Positions 8,363 through 17,313 are shown, counted from the first letter of the stretch. The stretch is 64,000 nucleotides of DNA from GCA-003244245 sp963823755 (GCA_963823755.1 CAWGMP010000018.1:24474-88473), one strand, 5' to 3'. Numbers and translations are program-made. Notes: a model not told the origin generated them from the sequence alone.

Positions 8363-9154
8363 TCACTGTAAATCTTTTTGGGCACTCATGGACAATATAT
8401 CACCTGAATGCAGTAGAAACCACCGTTGAGAAAGGGCACCAATTGCACCGAGAGCAACCGCCCCTGCACTCGAAGAACGCAGCACGGCCGGACCTAGGCG
8501 CACCGGCCGGCCCCCCGCGGAAGTGAGCGCGGCCATCTCGGCCTCGGTGAGGCCGCCTTCGGGCCCGACGACCAGCAACAGTTCTCCCGCGGCGGGCAAC
8601 GGGACCGAGACCAGCGGATCGGTCGCACTCTCGTGCAGCACCAGGCACCCGGCCGCGGCGGCACAGCGCTGCCGGAGCACGGTGATGTCCACCGGCTCGG
8701 CCACCTCGGGGAACCGTCCCCGCCGGGACTGCTTGGCCGCCTCGCGGGCCGTCTCGCGCCAACGGGACAGCGCCCTGGCACCACGCGGCCCCTCGTCCCA
8801 ACGGGCGACGCAGCGGGCAGCTCGCCAGGGCAGCACCGCATCCACCCCGGCTTCGGTGGCCAGCTCCACCGACAGCTCCCCGCGCTGACCCTTGACCAGC
8901 GCCTGAGCCAGCGTCACCCGCAGGGCCGGAACCGGCTCGGTCGCCCGACGCAGCACCCGGAGCTGCAGCCGATCCCGACCGGTCTCGAGCACATCACACA
9001 AGGCCAGCTCACCACGGCCGTCGGTGAGCACCAGACTCTCGCCGGCGCGCAGCCGGCGCACTGTCGCGGCATGCCGGCCTTCCGGTCCGTCCAGCATCGT
9101 CTCGGCACCCTCAGGCGGCAGCTGCTCGGTGACGAACACCGGAAGGCTGCTCAT
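8363..9154 (-). CDS. rsmE: 16S rRNA (uracil1498-N3)-methyltransferase RsmE
   Basis: SPOUT methyltransferase modifying U1498 of 16S rRNA. N-terminal PUA-like part with the common G-R-H-A-A-T-V-R-R-L-R-A-G motif; K-G-Q-R-G-E-L-S-V in the middle; SAM-binding knot L-L-V-V-G-P-E-G-G-L-T-E-A-E and L-G-P-A-V-L-R. Family members end shortly after S-Q-R-W; here about 22 further residues (FLLHSGDILSMSAQ...) follow in visibly AT-richer DNA, so the native stop may have been lost. It is 9 bp downstream of dnaJ. Confidence 0.92.
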   Translation of the reverse strand: MSSLPVFVTEQLPPEGAETMLDGPEGRHAATVRRLRAGESLVLTDGRGELALCDVLETGRDRLQLRVLRRATEPVPALRVTLAQALVKGQRGELSVELATEAGVDAVLPWRAARCVARWDEGPRGARALSRWRETAREAAKQSRRGRFPEVAEPVDITVLRQRCAAAAGCLVLHESATDPLVSVPLPAAGELLLVVGPEGGLTEAEMAALTSAGGRPVRLGPAVLRSSSAGAVALGAIGALSQRWFLLHSGDILSMSAQKDLQ

Positions 9155-9163
9155 CGCCGCCCC

Positions 9164-10321
9164 TCAGCGTCCACCCAAGGAATCCCGCAACCGGGAGAAC
9201 AGGCCACCGGCCCGGCCGTTGGCCGTGAGTTCGGCCTGCTCCTCACCGCGCAGCAGGGCAAGCTCGCGCAACAGTTCCGTCTGCCGGGTGTCCAGCCGCG
9301 TCGGGGTGACGACATCGAGATGGACGAACAGGTCACCGCGCCCCTCGGCGCGGCCCGTGCTGCGCAGCCGGGGCATCCCCCGGCTGCGCAGCACCAGCAC
9401 GGTCGCGCACTGGGTGCCCGGTTCGACCCGAACCTCCTCGGTGCCATCAAGGGTCTCCAGCACGACGGTGGTGCCCAGCGCGGCGGACGTCATCGGGACC
9501 CGTACGGTGCAGTGCAGGTCGGCACCGTCACGGGTGAACGTCTCGTGCGGCACCTCCTGCACCTCGACGTAGAGATCACCCGCGGGGCCACCACCGGATC
9601 CCACCTCGCCCTGGCCGGCCAGCCGCACCCGCATCCCGTCACCCACCCCGGCAGGCACCTTGGCGGTGACGTTACGGCGAGCCCGGATCCGTCCGTCCCC
9701 GCCGCACTCGCGGCAGGGATCCGAAATGACCTCGCCGACGCCGCGGCACACCGGGCACGGTCGCGAGGTCACCACCTGGCCGAGGAAGGAGCGCTGCACG
9801 TTCTGCACCTCTCCGGCGCCGGCACAGGTGTCGCAGGTCTGTGGCCGGGTCCCGGGCGCGCACCCAGACCCGTTGCATTCGCCACAGAGCACGGCGGTGT
9901 CCACGGCGAGCTCGCGGGATGCCCCTGCGGCGCACTCCTCAAGGGTGAGCTGCAGCCGGATCAGTGCGTCGGAACCGCTCTGCACCCTGCTGCGTGGCCC
10001 TCGCCGGCCGCCGGGCCCGCCGGTGGCGCCGAAGAAGGCGTCCATGATGTCGCCGAAACCGAACCCGCCGAAGGGGTCGCCCCCTGCGCCCCGCCCGGCG
10101 CCAGGCTCCAGTGGGTCCCCACCGAGGTCCACGATCTGGCGCTTCTGCGGATCGGTCAGCACCTCGTAGGCTGCAGTGACGTCCTGGAAGCGCTGCTGAG
10201 CTTGCGCTTCGGGGTTGACGTCGGGGTGCAGTTCACGCGCCAGCTTGCGGTAGGCGCGTTTGATCTGCTCCGCGCTGGCGTCCCGGGGCACTCCCAGGAT
10301 TGCGTAATAGTCCCTGGCCAC
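9164..10321 (-). CDS. dnaJ: chaperone DnaJ (DnaJ2 type)
   Basis: Hsp40 co-chaperone that stimulates DnaK. J-domain (1-65) with the HPD tripeptide in LARELHPDVNPEA; Gly/Phe-rich linker (GGDPFGGFGFGDIMD); four zinc-binding CxxCxGxG repeats (CGECNGSGC, CDTCAGAG, CPVCRGVG, CRECGGDG); C-terminal beta-sandwich domain. 385 aa. GTG start at 10321. Directly downstream of hrcA as in Rv2374c-Rv2373c, so probably repressed by HrcA. Confidence 0.95.
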   Translation of the reverse strand: MARDYYAILGVPRDASAEQIKRAYRKLARELHPDVNPEAQAQQRFQDVTAAYEVLTDPQKRQIVDLGGDPLEPGAGRGAGGDPFGGFGFGDIMDAFFGATGGPGGRRGPRSRVQSGSDALIRLQLTLEECAAGASRELAVDTAVLCGECNGSGCAPGTRPQTCDTCAGAGEVQNVQRSFLGQVVTSRPCPVCRGVGEVISDPCRECGGDGRIRARRNVTAKVPAGVGDGMRVRLAGQGEVGSGGGPAGDLYVEVQEVPHETFTRDGADLHCTVRVPMTSAALGTTVVLETLDGTEEVRVEPGTQCATVLVLRSRGMPRLRSTGRAEGRGDLFVHLDVVTPTRLDTRQTELLRELALLRGEEQAELTANGRAGGLFSRLRDSLGGR

Positions 10322-10389
10322 GCTGGCGTCCTCCTGCCGCAGCCCTCGCCGCGGTACTCGTCGTGCACATCGGTGAACTCAACACCTGC

Positions 10390-11412
10390 TCACCGGGTCG
10401 TCAGGATCTCCCCTACATATCGTGCTACCGCACGCACCGCGGCGATGGTGCCGGGATAGTCCATCCTGGTCGGTCCCACCACGCCCATACCCCCGAGGAC
10501 TGTGCCGTGCGAGGCATAGCCGATCGAGACCAACGAGGTACTGCGCATCTCCTCGGCCTCGTTCTCCTCGCCGATCCGCACCGTGATGGTCCCCGCGTCC
10601 CGGGCCGCGGCCAGCAACTTGAGCACCACCACCTGCTCCTCCAACGCCTCGAGCACCTGACGCAACGAACCGGGGAAGTCGGTGGCGTTTCGTGTGAGGT
10701 TGGCAGTACCACCGAGCAACAGCCGCTCCTCGGGATGCTCCACCAACGTCTCGATCAACACCGTCGACGCCCGGATCATCGCATCCCGCAGCTCGATGGG
10801 AGTCTGCTCGGGCAGGTCGGCCACTGCCACCGAGGCCTCCGCCAACCGGCGCCCTGACAGCGCCTGGTTGAGCAACGTCCGCAGCTGCGCCACCTGTCCC
10901 TCGGTGATGACATCACCCAGATCGAGCAGGCGCTGGTCCACCCGCCCCGCGTCGGTGATGAGAACCAGCATCAACCGAGCCGGGGTCACCGCGAGCACCT
11001 CGAGGTGGCGCACCGTGGACCGGCTCAGGGTCGGGTACTGGATCACCGCTACCTGCCGGGTGAGCTGGGCGAGCAACCGCACGCTGCGGCGTAGCACGTC
11101 GTCGAGGTCGACCGCGCCGTGCAGGAAGCTGTGCACGGCGCGGCGTTCCGCCACCGACAACGGCTTCACTTCCGACAACCGGTCGACGAACAACCGGTAA
11201 CCCTTGTCAGTGGGTACCCGACCGGCACTGGTGTGCGGCTGCGTGATGTAGCCGTCCTCTTCCAGTGCCACCATGTCGTTGCGGATGGTCGCGCTGGACA
11301 CCCCGAACTGGTGGCGCTCCACCAGCGAGCGGGACGCGACCGGTTCATGGGTGGCCACGTAATCCGTGACGATGGCGCGAAGGACTTCGAACCGGCGGTC
11401 GTCTGCGTTCAC
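10390..11412 (-). CDS. hrcA: heat-shock repressor HrcA
   Basis: Represses chaperone genes by binding CIRCE operators. Start is the GTG at 11412, preceded by GGGAGGTGAC; upstream in-frame codons are not conserved. 340 aa: winged helix F-G-V-S-S-A-T-I-R-N-D-M-V-A-L-E-E-D-G-Y, then P-H-T-S-A-G-R-V-P-T-D-K-G-Y-R, both signature blocks, followed by the GAF-like effector and dimerisation region. No perfect CIRCE sequence is visible in the 140 bp upstream. Confidence 0.94.
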   Translation of the reverse strand: MNADDRRFEVLRAIVTDYVATHEPVASRSLVERHQFGVSSATIRNDMVALEEDGYITQPHTSAGRVPTDKGYRLFVDRLSEVKPLSVAERRAVHSFLHGAVDLDDVLRRSVRLLAQLTRQVAVIQYPTLSRSTVRHLEVLAVTPARLMLVLITDAGRVDQRLLDLGDVITEGQVAQLRTLLNQALSGRRLAEASVAVADLPEQTPIELRDAMIRASTVLIETLVEHPEERLLLGGTANLTRNATDFPGSLRQVLEALEEQVVVLKLLAAARDAGTITVRIGEENEAEEMRSTSLVSIGYASHGTVLGGMGVVGPTRMDYPGTIAAVRAVARYVGEILTTR

Positions 11413-11551
11413 GTCACCTCCCGGGTCTCGGTCCCTGCCGCTGGTAGAGGGCCTGTCCACTGAGTCTAGTGCGCCCCGGGCGCAGGTGTCGGGCCCCGCC
11501 GACACGCCCGATACCCTTGACCGTCGCGCCGGGTGGGGACGGAGGTGAGCG

Positions 11552-11863
11552 GTGGCTGTGATCTTCAAGGAAGTCCGGGCCGGCCGGCCGTACCCCGAGC
11601 ACGGGTTTTCGGTGAAGGACTGGGCGCAGATTCCTCCACAGCAGGTGCGCTTGGCGGACCTGGTCACCACCGCGACAGTGGTGGAGTTGGACCGGCTGCT
11701 GTCCGAAGACCCCACCCCCTTCGGCGACCTGTTCCCGCATGCGGTGCGGTGGTGCGGCGAGCTGTTCTTGGAGGACGGCCTGCATCGGGCGATGCGTGCC
11801 GCCCTGCAGCAACGCACCGAACTACACGTGCGGATCCTCAACCTGGACCTACTCCGCAGCTGA
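11552..11863 (+). CDS. conserved hypothetical protein (Rv2375 type)
   Basis: 103 aa, divergent from hrcA exactly as Rv2375 is. Begins M-A-V-I-F-K-E-V-R and contains Y-P-E-H-G-F-S, W-A-Q-I-P-P-Q-Q-V-R-L and E-D-G-L-H-R-A-M-R-A-A-L-Q-Q-R. The E-D-G-x-H-R motif recalls ParB/Srx-like nuclease folds, but that is only a resemblance. GTG start with GGAGGTGAG seven bases upstream. Function unknown. Confidence 0.72.
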   Translation: MAVIFKEVRAGRPYPEHGFSVKDWAQIPPQQVRLADLVTTATVVELDRLLSEDPTPFGDLFPHAVRWCGELFLEDGLHRAMRAALQQRTELHVRILNLDLLRS

Positions 11864-11868
11864 CCGCC

Positions 11869-12147
11869 TCACACCGCCCGAAGCCGCGTGGGCTGGACGC
11901 GAAACGGATTGGCGGTCGCACCTGGAGCAAACCCAGCCAGGCACGCTATCTCGTCATCACTCAACCCTCGCTCACGCATCCTCGCGTCAATTTCTTGCGT
12001 CAGTTCTGCACGTTCAACAGGAAGTTCATCACTGACCGGCTCAGGAACCTTCCATCCTCGCGAGTCGAGCGACCTGTAGAAGTCCACACGATCACTCGCA
12101 CTGACGAGCCCCACACGGTAGGCGCGCTCGAAAATGAGATTGGTCAT
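11869..12147 (-). pseudogene. C-terminal fragment of an XRE/ImmA-IrrE-type protein
   Basis: 92 codons resembling only the tail of actinobacterial regulators with an ImmA/IrrE peptidase domain: A-Y-R-V-G-L-V-S then S-R-G-W-K-V-P-E-P, and an ending with E-I-A-C-L-A-G-F. The HTH and the HExxH peptidase motif are missing. It overlaps the methyltransferase 3' end by 56 bp and is AT-richer than its neighbours. Most likely the stump left by a deletion that joined it to the graspetide cluster; a genuine small protein cannot be excluded. Confidence 0.5.
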
Positions 12148-13333
12148 GGGGTAGTGACCAGCGATGCGGTCCGTCAGGCTGGTCGTACCAGACGTACTGG
12201 TTGTGGGGTGTGGCGGTGAGGCCGAAGCGTTCGTAGGAGGGCTGGCCCTGGTCGTTCCAGAAGGTCGCGGCGTGCTCGATGCGGTCCCACAGTTGTTGCG
12301 GGCCGTACTGGCGTACGGGGTATCCGCGCGCGGTGGGGGTGGTGGCGATCTCCGCGCGGGAGCCGTCTGGGGCGAGGAGGAAGACCGCGGGCTGGCCGTC
12401 GTCGTCGGTCATGCGACCGTGGGTGACGTCGGGCAGGTGCCACTGGACGATGAACCCGAACAGGCCGTGGGTGTTGAGGGTGAGGGGGTCGATCGTGGTC
12501 CACGATCGGGTGGCGGGCAACTCCAGTACAGGCCATCGACGTTGAGAGGGTTCGACGTCGTGGCGCATGGTCATGAATCCGGCCCAGTGGGGGACGAACC
12601 GGCCGGTGGCGGTGGCGTGTTCGTCGACGGTGAGCCGCACCAGGGTGCCCCCGAGTGGCCCGTGCACATCGGTGAGGATCACCGCACCGGGTGCCGCCTG
12701 ATCGAGCCAGGCGGCGGGGATGGCGGGCACGGCGCAGGTGGCGATGATCCGGTCGTAGGGCGCGCCCGGTGGGTAGCCGGTGTGGCCGTCGACGGCGGCC
12801 AGGGTAGGGGTGTGGCCATTGGCGGCCAGTCGTTCGCGGGCTAGGTCGACGAGTTCAGGGTCGATGTCCACGCTGATCACGCACTGGCTACCGAGCCGCT
12901 CGCACAGCAGCGCGGCGTTGTAGCCGGTACCGGTGCCGATTTCGAGCACGCGGTGCCCGTCTTCGACCTCGAGCTGCTCGAGCATGTCGAGCACCAGCGA
13001 CGGCAGCGTGGAGGAGCTGGTATAGGTCATCCCGAGGGCGGGGCGCAACGAGCGAGACAGCGGGACCGGCATGAGTTTGGTGATCAACGTGGTGTCGCTG
13101 TAGACGGCATCGAGCCACTCGCCCCGACGGGGGCCGTCGATACACAGCACTGGTGGGGTGTCCTTGTCGGGGTAGTAGGCCGGCACGTACGGGTGGCGCC
13201 AGGTCCGCTGGAACACCTCACGCCATGCCGGTGTCTGAAGGATCTCCTTGGCGGTGAACTGCTCGGCGAGCTCAACGAGCCGGGCGCGGGCCCGTAGCTG
13301 TTCCTCTGGGTTCAGGTCGGTGGGGTAGTTCAT
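12092..13333 (-). CDS. PIMT-like methyltransferase of a graspetide cluster
   Basis: A protein-L-isoaspartate O-methyltransferase homolog of the kind encoded beside ATP-grasp peptide ligases. In characterised clusters (fuscimiditide, amycolimiditide) such enzymes methylate an Asp of the cyclised peptide, which collapses to an aspartimide. 413 aa. The SAM site is VLEIGTGTGYNAALLCERLG, followed by S-V-D-I-D-P-E-L; the preceding A-L-G-M-T-Y-T-S-S-S-T-L-P-S block matches the PIMT substrate loop. A long C-terminal extension is typical of the graspetide subgroup. ATG 13333 overlaps the ligase stop (ATGA). The last ~15 residues run into the ImmA/IrrE fragment and may be foreign. Confidence 0.87.
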   Translation of the reverse strand: MNYPTDLNPEEQLRARARLVELAEQFTAKEILQTPAWREVFQRTWRHPYVPAYYPDKDTPPVLCIDGPRRGEWLDAVYSDTTLITKLMPVPLSRSLRPALGMTYTSSSTLPSLVLDMLEQLEVEDGHRVLEIGTGTGYNAALLCERLGSQCVISVDIDPELVDLARERLAANGHTPTLAAVDGHTGYPPGAPYDRIIATCAVPAIPAAWLDQAAPGAVILTDVHGPLGGTLVRLTVDEHATATGRFVPHWAGFMTMRHDVEPSQRRWPVLELPATRSWTTIDPLTLNTHGLFGFIVQWHLPDVTHGRMTDDDGQPAVFLLAPDGSRAEIATTPTARGYPVRQYGPQQLWDRIEHAATFWNDQGQPSYERFGLTATPHNQYVWYDQPDGPHRWSLPHDQSHFRARLPCGARQCE

Positions 13334-14292
13334 GGGCGGGCTCCGGACTCGAGGAGGTCGGCCAGCGCCGAGGTGATGGGCAGGTCGAGGGCGTCTTCGA
13401 GCCAGCCGTAGGCGCCGAAGGGATTGCACTCGAACATGATCCACTCGCCGGTGGTGGTGACGGCGAAGTCGAAAGCACCAAAGGACAGATCGAACATCCG
13501 CATGAACGCGAGCATCCCGGTCTGAACGGGTGGGGGTGGGTCGATCGTCGAGTAGTCGAGGCTGGAGTAGTCGGAGCGGAAATCGATCCGCGCGGCGTGG
13601 GAGCCGGCGTGGATCGCGGCGGCGAACACTCGCTCACCGACCAAGGTCGCTCGCACCTCGAATGCTTTGTCGTCGATGAACTCCTGGAACAGGTGCGCGG
13701 TGGTCTCCACGCCGGCCAGGCCAGCCAGCTCAGCAGGCCCGAGTCGACGGGTCTACGCCGTCTGCAGATGACCGGATTCGACCAGCGACGCCGCGGACAG
13801 GTTCTTGCCCGCGAGCGGCCCGCCGACCGCAGCGGCGAAGTCCCACACGCCGACCGCGGTGTTCGTGACCAGCGACCGGGGAACCCGCAGACCACAGCGA
13901 CGGGCGACGTCAAGCTGCCGAGGCTTGAGCGCGTCGGCTTCCCGCGACGGATAGTTCACCCACAATGCATCCAGGCTGCACAACACCCCGGCCACCCCGA
14001 CGCGAGCCTCAGCGGCGGCATGTCGACGTTCCGGGCGGGACATGCCCTCGGGCAACTCGAAGTGTGAGGGGTGCCGATACCAGACCGAGCGGATCTCGCG
14101 TAGCCGCACCGATCGCCGTGGGGTGGCGAGCGTGCCGTTCCAGCCCTCCGGTTCCAGCCGCGCGTCCAGCGTCAGGGTTTGGGGAAACGCGGCCAGGTCG
14201 GACCGGAACACCGGCACATCGCGCGCAGCCAGTTCCTCGACCATGCGATCGACCTGTGGCTCGATCTCGCGAGCCAAGATGAGCACGGTCAC
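13330..14292 (-). pseudogene. ATP-grasp graspetide ligase interrupted by in-frame UAG
   Basis: Would form ester or amide links between Thr/Ser/Lys and Asp/Glu side chains of the precursor. One reading frame of 320 codons from GTG 14292 to TGA 13330, broken only by TAG at 13755-13753 (codon 180). Before it: M-T-V-L-I-L-A-R-E-I-E, W-Y-R-H-P-S and N-Y-P-S...K-P-R-Q-L; after it: T-A-H-L-F-Q-E-F, then F-G-A-F-D-F-A-V and M-F-E-C-N-P-F-G-A-Y-G-W, the ATP-grasp metal/ATP site. Both sides are fully conserved with no frame change. Relatives commonly have Tyr before T-R-R-L, so TAC to TAG is plausible. Starts 9 bp after the precursor gene. Confidence 0.85.
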
Positions 14293-14301
14293 CTGCGGTG
14301 C

Positions 14302-14676
14302 TCAGTCGGACTGGTAGTCGGGGCTGGCCATCTCCTCAGGAGGTGGTTTGCCCGGCTGCCCATCGGTGGTGCCCGACGTGACCGGTGTCGGACCGGGCTT
14401 GGTGTGCTTGAGCAACGGCACCGCCGAGCCATCGTCGCCGTGCACGAACGCAACCTACCGGTCCTCGCAGTACCGGTAAGGCCAGTCCAGCTCAACGTCC
14501 ATCCGCGGCCCAGCCACCACACCCCGCAGCGAGAACGGGCGCGTCGCCGGTCCACTCGGCTCGTCCTCACACCCTTCCCAGTGCCAGTGCGACGACCCGA
14601 GCGGGAACCGGTCACCCGGGCTGAACAACGGGTCCCGCCACAGCGGCTTCGGGGTCAACTGCTCGGACATGACCAT
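14302..14676 (-). pseudogene. graspetide precursor peptide, also interrupted by in-frame UAG
   Basis: 124 codons from ATG 14676 (GGGAGAGG just upstream; ATG 14670 is an alternative) to TGA 14302, with TAG at 14457-14455 (codon 74). The leader has G-D-R-F-P-L-G-S-S-H-W, typical of ATP-grasp-modified RiPP precursors, and ...W-P-Y-R-Y-C-E-D-R before the stop. After it come V-P-L-L-K-H-T and a core with Thr-rich then acid-rich halves: TPVTSGTTDGQPG, then PPPEEMASPDYQSD. The Thr/Glu/Asp pattern suits omega-ester formation and Asp-Gly is a candidate aspartimide site. CAG to TAG would be a single transition. Without read-through no core is attached to the leader. Confidence 0.8.
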
Positions 14677-15724
14677 ACACCTCTCCCGCGCAGGCCTTCG
14701 CTGACGGATCATCGTGCCGCACTGAGAGGGCCCTGGTAAAAGGCCCACCGGTAGGTTCCAGCGAAAAAACACCGTTCCACTCCATTTGCCCTGTTCAGCA
14801 GCGTTCGACTAAGATCTTCCTGAGCGGTGCGCTTAAGACTGAGCATGCCTGCGATCTGCATAAACCCCCTGTATCGTTGAAAATTCGCTGTTTACTACCG
14901 GGAGGCCAGGATGCCGTCAGGGTACCGACATGGCGACTCGTGAGCGGTACGAAGCTCGTCGGCAAAGCCAGCGACCGATCAGCAACACCAGGATGCCCGC
15001 GCCAAGAGCGTGTCACCGGGCGCAGGCTGGCTCTTACATGATCATCGTCAGTGAGTCGTCAGCGGAAGCGATGCAACCAGTACGTACAGACCGAGGCTCA
15101 CCAGCACATTGCCACAGTTCAGCGATGCGCAACGACACTCCCAGGTACGCCAACGCACGGCCAATCAGTGTTCACACAGAAGTGCTCACAACAGCCTCTG
15201 CCGCTCTCGGACGTCCCGGGATCGTCCTACGCGCTTTTGCCGACTTCAAGGATTGTATACCAACTGGACGTCTGTTTCAGTCCGCACCGAACGAGCGTTG
15301 GATTTGAGCAGAGAAGCGTGACGGAGCGCCGGAGGAGGCACCGATGAATCACCAGGGATTTCGGATTTTGCACTGCAAGGACCAACCGCCGACGCTACGG
15401 CACCTGGCTGCCTGATGCCCAAATCGTGGCGGATCCGCCACTTAGGAGACGCCGACGTATCATTACATTTTTCGAGGAATTCGTCGTCGCCTGCTTTACC
15501 GTGAGAAATACCGCCGGTGCGGCGCCCGCCTTGACTCACTTGCCGTGGCGCATCCGTTCTTGAGCGGATCCTATCGGAAGGTGATGGATCTGCCAATAGG
15601 TTATCCGACTCTTTGCCCGGTTGTTGCGCTGCAGGCGGGGGGCCGTTCTGCGTGTCGGCGAAAGGATCGGTTTCCGAGAATGGAGGTGGCATTGGGCGCT
15701 CTGGTCGTTGCCAGTTCTCACCCT

Positions 15725-16006
15725 TTACCAATTGAAATTCAAATACCACAAGCCGCCCCACAAGCTTGCCAAGTCGATCGATAATCTTGTCAAGTCGATC
15801 GATAATTCGGCTATGCCGCAGCTGGCTCTCTCTTCCCTCTTCGAGGGTCTTTCGCTATCTCTTTTGCGTAGGTGCACCCCCACCGCGATCGCGATCACGC
15901 TCATCAGCGTGCTCATCATGATGCCGACGATCGAGAGCCAGTCGGAGAGCTGCACAAGCCTAGAATGCCCGATGCCTCCGCTTCCGGCAACATGCACCGC
16001 AAACAC
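15725..16006 (-). CDS. possible small membrane protein with heptad-like repeat
   Basis: 93 codons. A hydrophobic segment W-L-S-I-V-G-I-M-M-S-T-L-M-S-V-I-A-I-A-V (about residues 23-43) is followed by a basic stretch (H-L-R-K-R-D) and then two copies of a seven-residue unit, L-S-I-D-L-T-R and L-S-I-D-L-A-S. One membrane helix followed by a charged segment and an amphipathic repeat looks protein-like, but there is no homolog I recognise and no strong ribosome site. Could be chance. Confidence 0.3.
   Translation of the reverse strand: MFAVHVAGSGGIGHSRLVQLSDWLSIVGIMMSTLMSVIAIAVGVHLRKRDSERPSKREERASCGIAELSIDLTRLSIDLASLWGGLWYLNFNW
15770..15806. repeat. two direct copies of a 16-bp sequence, 21 bp apart
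   Basis: CAAGTCGATCGATAAT occurs at 15770-15785 and 15791-15806 (period 21 bp, seven codons of the overlapping minus-strand frame). Each contains the palindrome ATCGAT. Either a duplicated heptad in a small protein or a short protein-binding repeat. Confidence 0.6.
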
Positions 16007-16770
16007 TGCAACAGGCCGGGCGGTGAGCCCCCTCCAGGAGCCTGATGGTATCGATCACGGCGGTGAGCGCGGCCCCGCAGTGCTAGGTAAGCCAGCGGGC
16101 CGCCAGCAACACCGCCGAGGCGATCGCACGAGAACGTAGCACGGCCCATTGATCACCGAGACATACCCTTTGTTCTGTGGGCAGACAAGACAACCACTCC
16201 GAACGCCGCGTCACGTAGGCTAGGCCCACTACCTCACGAGATCCTGCGATCTTCGACTCAGGACACAGCACCGCCAGCCGTACAATCGGTGCAGAGCGTG
16301 TCGGGACGGTCGACAGAAACTGACCCACGCCACGCGGCACAGGTGCGCACAAGCCGTCGGCAGGGAGGCAGCGCCAGCCTGGGCCCAACAGCCGAAGACT
16401 AGCGCCGCGTCCTGGGCAAACACCCAACGTAGGCCCTCGTAGCTTCAGGGGATAGAGCATGGTTTCCCGGTAATGTTCGCAGCTGCGCTCCTCTCGCCAG
16501 CACTGGGAAAATGTCAGCTTCATTCAGCACGTCGGGCGCTCCCTTCACCTGGTACCCAGTCTGCTCAAAGCAAGCTCGCCGACGTGACCGATCCCCGCTT
16601 CGTCGCTCACCGCCTCCAATGCGGCCACCATGGTCATCTCCACCTTTTACCTACCCGAAACAGCCGCCAACGCCCGGCACCAGCACGTAATATTGAGAAG
16701 TGTCTGCGCTGGTTAGAAGGGGTGTTCCGTCATGACCGGCATTGTCCGGTAGTGGCTTCGGGTAATCGCT

Positions 16771-16800
16771 AGGCCGCAGGTTCGAGTCCTGTGCCGACCC
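16771..16800 (+). other. tRNA 3'-end fragment (T arm and acceptor strand)
   Basis: A T arm at 16776-16792 (five-base-pair stem around TTCGAGT) followed by GCCGACC, which looks like the 3' acceptor strand. No matching 5' strand (GGTCGGC), D arm or anticodon arm lies upstream, so this is not a complete tRNA. It may be an attachment-site scar of an integrative element or a decayed tRNA. Confidence 0.45.
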
Positions 16801-17313
16801 GAACCACCACACTGCGCACCGTGCTCGGCGACGGCCCGGCCGGAGGGCCAACAGCACCCGCCGGGGCACGACCCGCGACGAACCAGAGGAACTACGGTCC
16901 GCACGCGAGCCGGACACTGAGCCCAGTGGAGTCAACCGCGGGCGCTCGCCACCCCGCACCCCGGCAAATCTCCGGGATCACCCGCCAAAGCAATGCTGCG
17001 GACGCTGGTGGGCCTTCGTGCTATCCCGACGACCTCCCGAAGGGGTCACCACACCGCGTCAAGGGGACGCGCACTCCTCCATAGTCCCGATCCCGAGCCG
17101 GCCCCCTTGACACGGCGCGGTAGGGCTGGTGTCGACGGGATGGCACGAACGCCCACCGCGTGAATAAAGACACACCCCATGATCACTTGGATACTTTTCG
17201 GTCACTTAATGATGCCTGAAAAACACCAAACGACCGCAAACATCGAGCGTTCGCGATCGCGAAAAACCCAGGTCATCGCATCTATCCGCAACCAACCGAA
17301 ACAGCAGTCCGAG

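Larger units (their letters stand above)
14677..16770. other. about 2.1 kb with no convincing gene
   Basis: Upstream of the graspetide precursor and before the first tRNA fragment. Several open frames exist on both strands but none shows a recognisable motif or a good ribosome site, apart from the tentative small membrane protein at 15725-16006. Base composition is visibly more AT-rich than the flanking backbone between about 14.8 and 16 kb. The first 200 bp should hold the precursor promoter. Confidence 0.5.

Noticed and set aside
8633..10459. 608-codon plus-strand open frame opposite rsmE and dnaJ
   Set aside because: Antisense shadow of two clearly conserved genes; composition is typical of GC-rich antisense frames.
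11413..11551. CIRCE operator upstream of hrcA
   Set aside because: No inverted repeat resembling TTAGCACTC-N9-GAGTGCTAA is present.
13330..14676. Genome-wide reassignment of UAG to an amino acid
   Set aside because: Other genes in the window (the oxygenase ending at 23526, the transposase at 21932, the HTH gene at 52649, the two genes at 34569 and 35108) end naturally with TAG.
16083..16523. 146-codon minus-strand protein
   Set aside because: No motif, no ribosome site and no sign of codon bias; probably a chance frame in gene-poor DNA.
16735..16800. Complete tRNA gene
   Set aside because: No 5' acceptor strand complementary to GCCGACC and no anticodon arm can be folded; only the 3' part is present.
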